Of a DNA stretch of 64,000 nt, positions 17,169-25,613 are shown piece by piece. Made by a program: the position numbers and the translations under genes. The notes under the pieces are model-generated. The model was given only the letters and a program-made list of their open reading frames with translations. It searched no databases and had not been told where the DNA came from. Source of the stretch: Agrobacterium tumefaciens (lineage in GTDB: Bacteria > Pseudomonadota > Alphaproteobacteria > Rhizobiales > Rhizobiaceae); contig NZ_WJOK01000016.1 in assembly GCF_009649785.1 (NCBI RefSeq), forward strand, positions 62,001 through 126,000. The letters run 5' to 3'. Each line of letters begins with the position of its first letter. Positions within the stretch are counted from its first letter, which is position 1.

Positions 17169-17510
17169 ATGCTGATCCGCTACGCAGAATTCGTTGGAAC
17201 GATCAAGGCCGGCAAGGAGGACGAATTCTACAGTTTCGTAGAGAAAACGCTGACGCCGCTATGGGCCAAATTTGACGGCGCGGTGAGCGTTGCCGTCTGC
17301 CGCGAGCTCGAACGCGACGAGGGTGCGCCGTCCATGCCCCTGCTTCTGGCCATCACCTATCCGGATCAGGCCGCGCTCGAGCGCGCCATGGCCTGCGACG
17401 CACGCTTTCAGTCGCGCGAACAGACACAGCAACTGCTGACCATGTTCGACGGCAAGGTCTATCACCGCGTCACCAGTGCCGCGATCCACGATCTCTCGGC
17501 ACAGGGGTAA
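17169..17510 (+). CDS. Small dimeric alpha/beta-barrel protein (ABM/EthD-like)
   Basis: This 113-residue protein looks like a ferredoxin-like, dimeric alpha/beta-barrel protein: a first strand MLIRYAEFVGTIKAG, helix EFYSFVEKTLTPLW, strand LLLAITYPDQAALERAM and a C-terminal strand. Related proteins are antibiotic-biosynthesis-type monooxygenases, EthD proteins or muconolactone isomerase-like enzymes. The gene starts 14 bases after the dehydrogenase stop with a strong GAGGAGG site and so belongs to the operon. The fold assignment is by pattern only and the function is unknown. Confidence 0.65.
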   Translation: MLIRYAEFVGTIKAGKEDEFYSFVEKTLTPLWAKFDGAVSVAVCRELERDEGAPSMPLLLAITYPDQAALERAMACDARFQSREQTQQLLTMFDGKVYHRVTSAAIHDLSAQG

Positions 17511-17680
17511 GCGCAATGACGTTCCCGCTTTTCGACCTTGCCGGTCTGTCACTCCGGCGGGCGATGTGAAGGACTGTCCGACATCGCTGGCCGTTTCAAC
17601 TTTTTCATCCAACGGCGCTTGAAAATTCGCGACGCTTGTATCAGTGCCGCTAGCAACCAGCAAAGATTGCGAGGACCACT

Positions 17681-18115
17681 ATGGATCGAGAGATCATTAT
17701 ACCCGACGAGATGCAGGAGATCGTCAGTCGAGCCGGCTATGCTCCCGCGGTTAAAGTCGGAGACACAATTTACGTCGTCGGCCAAGTCGGGCGGACCAAG
17801 GATCTCAAGATTATTCACGATCCTTTAGAGCAATTCAGAGCTATGTGGGACAATTTACGGATTGTCCTCGAAGCCGCTCATTGCACGTTCGATGACATCG
17901 TGGAAATGACAAGCTATCACGTCGAAATGTCCAAGCACATGGACGTGTTCCGGACAGTCAAAAACGAGGTGTTTCCGAAGGGAACCTATGCGTGGACCCG
18001 GATAGGTGTCTCTGAGCTCGCGCACCAGGGGCTCCTCGCTGAGGTGAAATGTGTTGCTGTAAAGCGATGCTGGAACCTTTGTGTCGCGAACGAACCTTTC
18101 CACGCTGAGCATTAA
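17681..18115 (+). CDS. RidA-like (YjgF/YER057c/UK114) protein
   Basis: A 144-residue protein of the RidA superfamily, trimeric enzymes that hydrolyse reactive enamines or imines formed by PLP enzymes or amino-acid oxidases. The VGDTIYVVGQVGR strand, the FRAMWDNLRIVLEAAHCTFDDIVEMTSYHV helix-strand block and the C-terminal AWTRIGVSELAHQGLLAEVKCVAV are characteristic. The Arg of the RidA active site is replaced in context by TRIGVSEL, so it may belong to a subgroup other than archetypal RidA. It ends the amino-acid uptake cluster after a 170-base gap. Confidence 0.82.
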   Translation: MDREIIIPDEMQEIVSRAGYAPAVKVGDTIYVVGQVGRTKDLKIIHDPLEQFRAMWDNLRIVLEAAHCTFDDIVEMTSYHVEMSKHMDVFRTVKNEVFPKGTYAWTRIGVSELAHQGLLAEVKCVAVKRCWNLCVANEPFHAEH

Positions 18116-18376
18116 AGTTACAGCATCTTAGTTTATCGGAGGCGGTGGACTTTGGTTCGATTCCCTTCAAGTACACGATGCTGGCAGCGCGGTTTTGATG
18201 GGCCACTCGCGGTCCGCACGCAATGATCGCTTCGCACCCCACATCCGGCCATTTTGAGTCTGCTGCACCCGGCTGAAGTTTGTGTTGAGGGAGAGCCTCG
18301 GGAAATACAAGTATACATGGGCTACCTGTGCGCATAAAGATATCGACATGGATGGATTGTGAAGGTGCGTATCGTC
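18116..18376. other. Intergenic region before hxlR gene
   Basis: No gene is seen. Near 18152 is GGTTCGATTCCCTTCAAG, one of several T-arm-like motifs in this window. TACAAGTATACATGGGC at 18306-18322 resembles a motif before the downstream OYE gene and may be an HxlR operator. Confidence 0.4.
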
Positions 18377-18784
18377 ATGGAATTAGATCCGATTTGCTTC
18401 TCCTCGGACTGCCCCAGCAGGACACTCTTCGATCAGATCGCCGATAAATGGTCCATGATGGTTCTGGCGGTTCTGTCGGACGGACCTCATCGGTTCAACC
18501 TCATCCGTAAGCGTCTGGAGGGCGTGAGCCAGAAGGCTCTGACACAGTGTCTCCGCAAACTGGAACGCAACGGCCTCATCACTCGTCGCATCGTGTCCGT
18601 ATCGCCGGTGGCTGTGGAGTATGAGATCACAAAGCTGGGCCAAACACTGCAAAAGCCGTTCGGCGAGCTTCACCGGTGGACGCTGGACAAGCTGCCGGAG
18701 GTCAATGCAGCGCGAGAAGCCTTCGACGCCCGACGATCAGATGACGGTTTCAGCGGTATTCAGCTGGGAAAACGCGCTGATTGA
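18377..18784 (+). CDS. HxlR-family transcriptional regulator
   Basis: A 135-residue HxlR winged-helix regulator. The signature parts are the N-terminal cysteines (ICFSSDCPSR), DQIADKWSMMVLAVLSDGPHRF, LIRKRLEGVSQKALTQCLRKLERNGLI and YEITKLGQTL. Regulators with N-terminal cysteines often sense aldehydes, quinones or disulfide stress. ATG 18377 is preferred to GTG 18359 because GAAGG is correctly placed. It directly precedes an Old Yellow Enzyme gene and shares a promoter-region motif with it, so it probably represses it. Confidence 0.9.
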   Translation: MELDPICFSSDCPSRTLFDQIADKWSMMVLAVLSDGPHRFNLIRKRLEGVSQKALTQCLRKLERNGLITRRIVSVSPVAVEYEITKLGQTLQKPFGELHRWTLDKLPEVNAAREAFDARRSDDGFSGIQLGKRAD

Positions 18785-18844
18785 GCCCAACCAAGACGGC
18801 GACCAGGTATCCTCAGGCCTACCAAGGCGATTCAAGGTGCCTGA

Positions 18845-18875
18845 TTGACAGCAAGTCTACAACGTATACCTAGGC
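18845..18875 (+). promoter_or_regulatory. Promoter region and putative HxlR site of the OYE gene
   Basis: TTGACA (18845-18850) is a consensus -35. TACAACGTATACCTAGGC (18858-18875) overlaps the probable -10 and resembles TACAAGTATACATGGGC at 18306-18322 upstream of hxlR. A shared element before regulator and target fits HxlR control. Confidence 0.45.
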
Positions 18876-18899
18876 GTCCAGATCAACTGGAGCGTCAAA

Positions 18900-19967
18900 A
18901 TGACTGAGTTAAAACTGCTGACCCCGCTGAAGACCGAGATGTTCGAATTCAAGAACCGCGTCTTCATGGCCCCGATGACAAGAGCGCGGTCACCAGACCA
19001 TGTGGCGAACGAACTCACTGCAAACTACTACGCCCAACGCGCCACCGCTGGCCTGATCATCTCTGAGGGGACTCAGATCAGCGAGCAGGCGATCGGCTGG
19101 ACGAATACGCCGGGAATCCACACGGCCGAGCAGATCGAGGGATGGCGAAAGGTCACCCGGGCCGTGCACAACGCCGGGGGCCTCATCTTCGCCCAACTCT
19201 GGCATACCGGCCGCGCTTCTCATCCAGACTTCCATGGCGGAGCCTTGCCTGTCGCGCCTTCGGCTGTGCCCTTCAATAGCCAGGCTTTCACGCCCGAGGG
19301 GCCAAAGCCGACCGTCACGCCCCGGGCTCTCACCCTCGACGAGATCCACAGTACGATTCAGGACTACGAGGCCGCCGCGCGTGCGGCCAAGGCCGCTGGT
19401 TTCGATGGGGTTGAGGTGCATGGCGCCAACGGCTATCTGCCGGCCCAATTCCTCGAGGACGGTTCCAACAAGAGAACGGACGCCTATGGCGGCCCTGTCG
19501 AAAACCGCGCCCGCTTCCTGCTCGAAGCAACCGACGCCGCAATCCGGGTATTTGGGGCTTCCCGTGTTTCGGTCAGGCTCTCGCCCCGGATACCCTATAA
19601 CGACATGGGCGATAGCGACCTGGAGGGCACCTATATGTTCGCCGTCGAAGCTCTCGAAACGAGGAAGGTGGGCATTCTTCACTTCATGGAGTCGGCGCAG
19701 CTTCCCGAGGGTCTCAAGCTGCTGGCGCCCGAGGCGAGAAAGCGGTTCTCCGGCTTGTTTGTCGTAAACGTTGGATATGACCGAGAAAGTGGCGAGCGGG
19801 CGATAGCAAGCAATCTGGCGGACGCGGTGACGTTCGGAACTCTCTTCATTAGCAACCCGGACCTGCCCGAACGCTTCCGTCAAAATGCCCCATTGGCGCC
19901 GTCCGACCCGTCCAGCTACTACGTGGGCGACGAGCGAGGCTATACCGACTATCCACCCCTCGGCTGA
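18900..19967 (+). CDS. Old Yellow Enzyme family alkene reductase
   Basis: A 355-residue FMN-dependent ene-reductase of the NemA/OYE group that reduces activated C=C bonds of enals, maleimides, quinones or nitroesters with NAD(P)H. The FMN-binding segment is FMAPMTRARS, the active-site pair lies in VEVHGANGYLPAQFLEDGSNKRTD (continuing YGGPVENRARF), and the C-terminal barrel strands are present. Here the usual H-x-x-H/N pair reads H-G-A-N. It lies just downstream of an HxlR regulator, a common pairing in which the regulator senses the electrophile that the enzyme reduces. Confidence 0.93.
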   Translation: MTELKLLTPLKTEMFEFKNRVFMAPMTRARSPDHVANELTANYYAQRATAGLIISEGTQISEQAIGWTNTPGIHTAEQIEGWRKVTRAVHNAGGLIFAQLWHTGRASHPDFHGGALPVAPSAVPFNSQAFTPEGPKPTVTPRALTLDEIHSTIQDYEAAARAAKAAGFDGVEVHGANGYLPAQFLEDGSNKRTDAYGGPVENRARFLLEATDAAIRVFGASRVSVRLSPRIPYNDMGDSDLEGTYMFAVEALETRKVGILHFMESAQLPEGLKLLAPEARKRFSGLFVVNVGYDRESGERAIASNLADAVTFGTLFISNPDLPERFRQNAPLAPSDPSSYYVGDERGYTDYPPLG

Positions 19968-20039
19968 AGCATGTCAAGCTAGGCTTCATCTGCTGTCCCG
20001 TCGCTCACTCCATTATGGACAGAGTGACGGGATCGTCGT

Positions 20040-20206
20040 GAGAGCAGTTCCTGATGGCTCTAGATCGTAACGAGCGGCTGCGAAGTAGTTCAGCCGTTCC
20101 TGGGCGATAGAGGTCAAGGATGGGGCGATGGTCGCCCGGAGGCCATGAATGGTTCGCTCGGCGTTTTTTGCAAGTACGCCCTCAGTTTGGGCAAGGCCAT
20201 TTCAGT
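20040..20206 (-). mobile_element. IS630-family transposase C-terminal remnant
   Basis: On the minus strand the sequence reads EMALPKLRAYLQK and then, after a one-base frame change at a run of A, KNAERTIHGLRATIAP and IAQERLNYFAAARYD. This follows the C-terminal pattern of IS630-type DDE transposases (PIE-x-x-F-x-KLK-x-x-LRK-A...RT...NYFAAAGY). The catalytic part upstream is missing. The match is from memory of the family. A bulged stem-loop (about 20000-20034) lies next to it, downstream of the OYE gene. Confidence 0.5.
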
Positions 20207-20550
20207 GACCATCGACGCCGATGCCGCAATGGCCGAACTCGGACAAGGCGGCAGATTCTTCGATGTTCGCTCTAGCCTTTGACACCCCAACACCAGACAG
20301 TCCCCGCGCGACCCCCTTCCCGACATTCCAAGTAGGCCAGGTACTTGATCTGGCGTGGTTATCTGCGAGTTTGCATTTGAAGTAGTGGCAGGTCGACGGC
20401 TCGATTCCGTCCAAGGCGGTTGGTACGCACACTGCACGCCTGCCTCGTTGATGAAATCCAGGTTGGATGACATCCAAGCTTCGCCGCGACTTTGTGTCGT
20501 TCTGATCGGATGGTCCTAAAGAATAGTCAACTGTGATCAGTCGACAGCGT
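20207..20550. other. Gene-free stretch beside the IS remnant
   Basis: No gene supported. GACGG-CTCGATT-CCGTC at about 20392-20408 folds as a perfect five-pair tRNA T-arm-like hairpin, but no other tRNA parts are seen. Confidence 0.35.
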
Positions 20551-21546
20551 TTAAGTTGAGCGTCGAACGACAAGCTCTCCCCGAAGAGTTACCGTCTTCA
20601 AAGCCGAACTCCCCTTGATCATACTCAGAATTGCATCAATCATTTCGTCGCGCGGTTGCTCGTAGGTGGTAATACCGTATCCGAACGAACCGGATATCTC
20701 GTAGTTGTCGAAACCCACTATCGCAATATCTTCGGGAACTTGAAGGCGAAAGTTTGCCCGGATCTCATCCATTGCGCCCATCGCCAGAATGTCGTTTTCG
20801 CACATTAGCACATCGACGCGATCTTGCGGTGAAGTCTCGCTTAAGTACTTCCTCACCGAGGCCGCACCAGCGTCCAGACTGTATTTTTCCGCGCTCATTT
20901 GGACGATGTTTTGGATGCCTTTTTCTGCCCAGAACTCCGTGAAGTAATGGCTTCTTTTTAAAGCCGTGGACAAAGCGGCAGCACCGCTCATGAAGCCCGG
21001 GCGTTTGTATCCCTGCGCATGAAGGTGGTCGACGATCTCCCTGAGAGCAAGTTCCGCGTCGCAGACAACCGCTGGCACGCCGTCGATCTGACTGTCACGT
21101 GCAAGCACGAACATAGGCGGCATGCCGCGTCCGTGCTGCAGGTCTGTCAGGGTTTCGTCGCGAAACGCTGTACCAAACAGAATGATGGCATCGACCTGAC
21201 GCTGGTCCGCATGGAGAAGTGCGTTCACATGGTTAAAGTGGCTATTGATATTGATCAGCATCACGACCAGGCCTGCGGCCTGGAGCTTCTCGGTAAGCGC
21301 CTCAAGGAAAGGAAGCTTTTGCGGGTTGGAAAAGTCGTCCACGAACACAGCGATCTGCCCCGTCGAGTTGGTAGCAAGGCTTCGTGCAAGAAGGTTCGGC
21401 GTGTAGTTCAAAGCTGCAGCGGTCTCCAGTACCTTCCGCTTGCTTTCGTCGGTAATCGAAGCTCCCGGTGTGAAAGCTCGTATCACGGTCCACTTGGAGA
21501 CTCCCGCCGCATCTGCCACCTGTTTAGCCGTTGCTCTCTTCCGCAT
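20551..21546 (-). CDS. LacI-family transcriptional regulator
   Basis: A 331-residue LacI/GalR repressor. The N-terminal HTH with hinge helix is TAKQVADAAGVSKWTVIRAF, then YTPNLLARSLATN. The rest is a periplasmic-binding-protein-like sugar sensor (VGFDNYEISGSFGYGITTYEQP near the end). ATG 21546 is taken because GGAGAG precedes it. It is divergent from a sugar ABC operon, and two near-palindromic LacI-type operators lie in the 175-base gap (21639-21676). The inducer is presumably the sugar or polyol imported by the operon. Confidence 0.93.
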   Translation of the reverse strand: MRKRATAKQVADAAGVSKWTVIRAFTPGASITDESKRKVLETAAALNYTPNLLARSLATNSTGQIAVFVDDFSNPQKLPFLEALTEKLQAAGLVVMLININSHFNHVNALLHADQRQVDAIILFGTAFRDETLTDLQHGRGMPPMFVLARDSQIDGVPAVVCDAELALREIVDHLHAQGYKRPGFMSGAAALSTALKRSHYFTEFWAEKGIQNIVQMSAEKYSLDAGAASVRKYLSETSPQDRVDVLMCENDILAMGAMDEIRANFRLQVPEDIAIVGFDNYEISGSFGYGITTYEQPRDEMIDAILSMIKGSSALKTVTLRGELVVRRST

Positions 21547-21638
21547 AAACTCTCCGGTAATGGAACATAAATTCCATTTTTTTGATTCAGTGAAATGAAT
21601 GCTTGCTTTTAACGCATTCTGACATAACATGCACCCGC

Positions 21639-21676
21639 TTGCACCCGGTAGCAAACACATTTGCACCCGGTAGCAT
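21639..21676. promoter_or_regulatory. Tandem LacI-type operators
   Basis: TTGCACCCGGTAGCAA at 21639-21654 and TTGCACCCGGTAGCAT at 21661-21676 are imperfect palindromes with the central CG typical of LacI-family sites, 22 bp apart (two helical turns). A third half-site, TGCACCCG, starts at 21630. They lie between the divergent lacI-type gene and the ABC operon. Confidence 0.65.
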
Positions 21677-21721
21677 TCGAATTCGTCACTCAGAGGAGTG
21701 GGTGACATTGAGGAGGAAAAA

Positions 21722-22675
21722 ATGAAATCCATTTGGAAGAATTTCGCTTCTGCGGCTATTGCCGTGTCACTGATTGGCGCTTGGTCGGTTGGCGTCAAAG
21801 CCGAGGAGCAGCCCAGCATCATCGCCGTCACTCATGGACAAGCTTCTGACCCCTTCTGGTCGATCGTGAAAAACGGAATGATGCAGGCCGGCAAGGACAT
21901 CAATGCCAAGGTTGACTACCGGGCACCCGAGACCTTCGATATGGTCGCAATGGCTCAGCTCATTGAGGCCGCAGTCAATCAAAACCCGGCGGGCATTGTA
22001 ATTTCCAATCCCGATCCGGATGCGCTAGGCCCGGCGATTGCCAAGGCCATCGCGGCCGGTATCCCCGTCATTTCCATGAATTCCGGCATTGCCGCAACGG
22101 AAAAGCTTGGCATCAAGCTTCATGTTGGCCAGGACGAACTTACCGCAGGGGCCAAGGTCGGCGAAAAACTCAAGTCTCTGGGCATGAAGCATGTGCTGTG
22201 CGTAAACCAGGAGGTGGGAAATGCCGCCCTTGACCAGCGCTGCGCAGGTACCGCCAAGGGCTTCGAAGGTGGAAAGGTAACGGTCCTGCCGACGTCCGCC
22301 GACCCGGCGGAAATTGAATCAAAGATCCAGGCTGCTTTAACCTCGGATTCTTCTGTCGATGTCGTGCTTGGCCTGTCGGCACCGCTCGTCGGTGAGCGAG
22401 CGGTTGCTGTTGTCGAGAAGATGGGCAATGGCGACAAGGTCAAGGTCGCTTCTTTCGATCTCTCGGCCAATTTCCTGAAGGCTGTTTCGGAAGGCAAGGC
22501 GCTTTTTGCCGTGGATCAGCAACCCTATCTCCAGGGATATCTGCCAGTCACATTCCTCGCGCTGAATGCAAGATATGGCACGATTCCTGCTGGAAACGTT
22601 GCCTCGGGTCCGAGCTTTGTCGAGAAGGATACCGCCGCTTCGGTGGTCGAGAAATCCTCCCAGGGTATCCGCTGA
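21722..22675 (+). CDS. Sugar ABC transporter substrate-binding protein
   Basis: A 317-residue periplasmic binding protein of the ribose/fructose (peripla_BP_4) type. The Sec signal peptide is MKSIWKNFASAAIAVSLIGA, continuing to VKA|EEQ. Conserved parts include TFDMVAMAQLIEAAVNQNPAGIVIS, IPVISMNSG and FAVDQQPYLQGYLPVTFLAL. ATG 21722 follows a strong GAGGAGG site. It is first in the operon controlled by the divergent LacI protein and supplies substrate to the following permease and ATPase. Confidence 0.92.
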   Translation: MKSIWKNFASAAIAVSLIGAWSVGVKAEEQPSIIAVTHGQASDPFWSIVKNGMMQAGKDINAKVDYRAPETFDMVAMAQLIEAAVNQNPAGIVISNPDPDALGPAIAKAIAAGIPVISMNSGIAATEKLGIKLHVGQDELTAGAKVGEKLKSLGMKHVLCVNQEVGNAALDQRCAGTAKGFEGGKVTVLPTSADPAEIESKIQAALTSDSSVDVVLGLSAPLVGERAVAVVEKMGNGDKVKVASFDLSANFLKAVSEGKALFAVDQQPYLQGYLPVTFLALNARYGTIPAGNVASGPSFVEKDTAASVVEKSSQGIR

Positions 22676-22801
22676 GCGAGACCCATCCGGCAGCTCCCGC
22701 ACCTCCAGCGGGGGCTGCCCTCATCGCCCGACATCCGATCCGCGTGAAGCGTGAACGGCAGCCGATGGCGCACGTAAACAACTGACATCTGAGGTACGAC
22801 C

Positions 22802-23923
22802 ATGACGCTGGCCAACGAACAGAACGGGTCCCCGACTCGATCCGACGAGCGCCTGAAAAAGGTTTCGACTTTGACCGCGCTCGCGCGACGTCCGGAACTC
22901 GGCGCAGTCGCAGGACTGGTGCTCGTCACAACATTCTTCATGCTGACCGCAAACCCTGCCATGTTCACACTTGCAGGCGTTGTAAACTTCATGGCGCCAG
23001 CTGCTCAACTGGGGATTCTTGCGGTTGGCGCGGCACTCTTGATGATCGGCGGCGAATTCGATCTGTCGATCGGCTCGATGGTCGCGTTCGCAGGGCTAGT
23101 TTTTGGCACGGCCCTTGTGGTCCTTAATCTGCCGCTCAGCGTCGCGATCCTGATCGCGCTTGCTTTCGCCGTGGTCATCGGTGTCACCAACGCCCAGCTC
23201 ACCATGCGCACCGGACTTCCATCGTTCATAGTAACGCTTGCGTTTCTCTTCATTCTTCGTGGCCTCACGCTCGTCGGACTGAAGTGGGCGAGCGGCGGTT
23301 CAACACAGCTTCGCGGCATGAGGGAAGCTGTGGCGGACAGTCCCCTTGCGCCGCTGTTTTCAGGCGATGCCTTCCCGGGCCTCTTCACGTGGCTTGGCAG
23401 TGCAGGCGTCATCGAGACCTTCCCCAATGGAACGCCGAAAGTCCCCGGTATCCCCGTAGAAATCCTCTGGTTTGTGCTGATTGCACTCGTCGCGACCTGG
23501 GTTCTTCTGCGCACGAGGTTTGGAAACTGGATCTTTGCATCCGGAGGCGACCCGAAGTCAGCTCGCAAGTCGGGTGTCCCCGTCGCGCGCGTAAAGACGA
23601 CCCTCTTCATTGTTACCGCCATGTGCGCCACTCTTGTCGCGATCCTCACCGTGCTTGATGCGGGTTCAACGGACGCACGACGGGGATTTCAGAAGGAGTT
23701 CGAAGCCATCATTGCGGCCGTCATCGGCGGATGTCTCCTGACTGGAGGATATGGTTCGGCAATCGGTGCGTTCTTCGGATCGATCGTCTTCGGCATGGTC
23801 TTGATCGGTCTCACCTACACGTCAATCGACCAGGATTGGTACCTCGTCTTCCTCGGCGGGATGCTGCTGATTGCGGTTATTTTCAACAACATCATTCGCA
23901 AGCGTGTGACGGGAGAACGCTGA
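22802..23923 (+). CDS. Sugar ABC transporter permease
   Basis: A 373-residue inner-membrane permease of the RbsC/FrcC family with about ten hydrophobic spans. The family segment [20 protein letters not shown] is clear, as are [19 protein letters not shown] and the C-terminal [19 protein letters not shown]. It overlaps the ATPase gene start (TGATG), so they are translationally coupled. Order binding protein-permease-ATPase resembles frcBCA. Confidence 0.92.
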   Translation: MTLANEQNGSPTRSDERLKKVSTLTALARRPELGAVAGLVLVTTFFMLTANPAMFTLAGVVNFMAPAAQLGILAVGAALLMIGGEFDLSIGSMVAFAGLVFGTALVVLNLPLSVAILIALAFAVVIGVTNAQLTMRTGLPSFIVTLAFLFILRGLTLVGLKWASGGSTQLRGMREAVADSPLAPLFSGDAFPGLFTWLGSAGVIETFPNGTPKVPGIPVEILWFVLIALVATWVLLRTRFGNWIFASGGDPKSARKSGVPVARVKTTLFIVTAMCATLVAILTVLDAGSTDARRGFQKEFEAIIAAVIGGCLLTGGYGSAIGAFFGSIVFGMVLIGLTYTSIDQDWYLVFLGGMLLIAVIFNNIIRKRVTGER

Positions 23924-24711
23924 TGAGCACGAGCCAGACACCACTCGTCGAGGTCAAGAACCTCGTAAAGCACTTCGGCTCGATTATCGCACTCAACGGC
24001 GTTTCGCTGAGTGTTCACGCAGGAGAGGTTCTGTGCCTCCTCGGAGATAACGGAGCCGGAAAATCAACTCTGATCAATACTCTTTCCGGCGTTCACAGAC
24101 CGACATCCGGCGACTTCCTCGTCGAGGGGAAACAACATCTCTTTACCGGGCCAAGAGATGCGCTCGATGCGGGGATTGCTACCGTCTACCAGGATCTGGC
24201 GATGATCCCGCTGATGTCTGTCACTAGAAACTTCTTCATGGGTCGCGAGCCGTTGAAGGGTTTCGGTCCGTTCAAATACATGGACATGGAATTCGCGGAT
24301 CGCGTGACCAGCGAAGAAATGAAGAGAATTGGCATCGATGTTCGTGAACCCGGGCAGGCCGTCGGCACGCTCTCCGGTGGCGAACGTCAATGCGTGGCGA
24401 TCGCACGCGCCGTGTATTTCGGGGCGAAAGTCCTCATTCTCGATGAACCGACATCTGCACTCGGTGTTGCGCAAACCTCGATGGTCCTGAAGTACATCGA
24501 TCAGGTTCGTCGCAAAGGTCTGGGCGTGATTTTCATTACCCACAACGTCCGACACGCTTTTGCCGTCGGCAACCGTTTTACAGCTCTGAACAGGGGAAAG
24601 ACGCTTGGCACATTTGCCAAACATGAAATCAGCCTCGATGGCCTGCAGAACCTGATGGCCGGCGGCAAAGAACTCCAGTCGATCTCCGCGGAGCTGGGCG
24701 GCACCATTTGA
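23923..24711 (+). CDS. Sugar ABC transporter ATP-binding protein, single cassette
   Basis: A 262-residue ATPase: Walker [13 protein letters not shown], signature [14 protein letters not shown], Walker [13 protein letters not shown], switch histidine in IFITHN. Most sugar importers of this family use a double-cassette protein of about 500 residues (RbsA type); this one has a single cassette, as in the rhizobial FrcA protein, and presumably works as a homodimer. It starts within the TGA of the permease gene. Confidence 0.92.
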   Translation: MSTSQTPLVEVKNLVKHFGSIIALNGVSLSVHAGEVLCLLGDNGAGKSTLINTLSGVHRPTSGDFLVEGKQHLFTGPRDALDAGIATVYQDLAMIPLMSVTRNFFMGREPLKGFGPFKYMDMEFADRVTSEEMKRIGIDVREPGQAVGTLSGGERQCVAIARAVYFGAKVLILDEPTSALGVAQTSMVLKYIDQVRRKGLGVIFITHNVRHAFAVGNRFTALNRGKTLGTFAKHEISLDGLQNLMAGGKELQSISAELGGTI

Positions 24712-24795
24712 AGACACTTGGAAACATGAATTTTGGCCCGGCGCGTTCGCCGGGCCTTGGGACAGTCATATCCAAAATCCAGGGAACCACCCCAA

Positions 24796-25590
24796 ATGAG
24801 CAGTACGAATAACACCCCGTTTCCGTTAGCCGCCTGCGCGGAGATGCTGTGGCGGGACAAGCCTATCGAATGGCGCGCTTCCCGATTGAAGGAGCAGGGA
24901 TTTGGCGTGGGCCTCTGGAATTGGCCAGAGCACGACATCGCCAAGCTCGAAGCCACAGGTGCGACCTTCACAATTATGAACGGTTACCTGACCGGGCGTC
25001 TTACGGATGAAGAAGGTGCAGCCGAACTTTTGAGAACCGCGCGCGAAACAGCTCAGATCGGTAAACGTCTTGGCGTGCAGCGCCTCAACCTTCACGGCAC
25101 TGGCCTCGGGGATCGTGGACTACCGATTCAGCCTGTCGAGGTCGTCACGGGAGCCATGTGGCTGAAGGCTCAGGATACGCTACGCCGAATCGTCGACCTC
25201 GCGGAAGAAGAAAACGTGGTTTTCACGCTGGAAAACCTCAATCTTCCCGTCGATCACCCCGGCGTTCCGTTCGGGCGCGCCGAAGACACGTTGGCACTCG
25301 TATCGAGCATCGACCACCCGCGCCTGCGTTTGAACCTGGACCTCTACCACGCGCAGATCGGTGAGGGGAACCTGATCGAACTTTGCCGAAGCAGCCTGCC
25401 GTGGATCGGTGAGATTCAGGTGGCCGATGTACCCGGGCGATTTGAGCCGGGCACCGGCGAAGTGAACTGGAAGGGGATCGCAAGAGCCCTGAGCCACATG
25501 GGCTACTCCGGCCCGATCGGGATGGAAGCATGGGCATCCGGAGATGCCGACACCGCGCTTGCTGCCTTCCGCGAAGCCTTCACTCTCTGA
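24796..25590 (+). CDS. TIM-barrel sugar (phosphate) isomerase/epimerase
   Basis: A 264-residue xylose-isomerase-like TIM-barrel protein of the hydroxypyruvate isomerase/IolE-like type. Metal-binding acidic and histidine residues are visible in VFTLENLNLPVDHPG, RLNLDLYHAQIGEGN, IGEIQVADVPGRFEPGTGEV and GPIGMEAWASG. ATG 24796 has AGGGA upstream. It is fourth in the sugar operon and likely isomerises the imported compound or its oxidised form before or after the adjacent dehydrogenase. Confidence 0.87.
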   Translation: MSSTNNTPFPLAACAEMLWRDKPIEWRASRLKEQGFGVGLWNWPEHDIAKLEATGATFTIMNGYLTGRLTDEEGAAELLRTARETAQIGKRLGVQRLNLHGTGLGDRGLPIQPVEVVTGAMWLKAQDTLRRIVDLAEEENVVFTLENLNLPVDHPGVPFGRAEDTLALVSSIDHPRLRLNLDLYHAQIGEGNLIELCRSSLPWIGEIQVADVPGRFEPGTGEVNWKGIARALSHMGYSGPIGMEAWASGDADTALAAFREAFTL

Positions 25591-25613
25591 TTTCAAAAAC
25601 AGGACTAAAAATC

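Noticed and set aside
20551-21831. Longer start for the LacI gene (at 21831)
   Set aside because: The extra 95 residues would cover the tandem operators and the divergent promoter; ATG 21546 has a proper ribosome binding site and the canonical HTH start.
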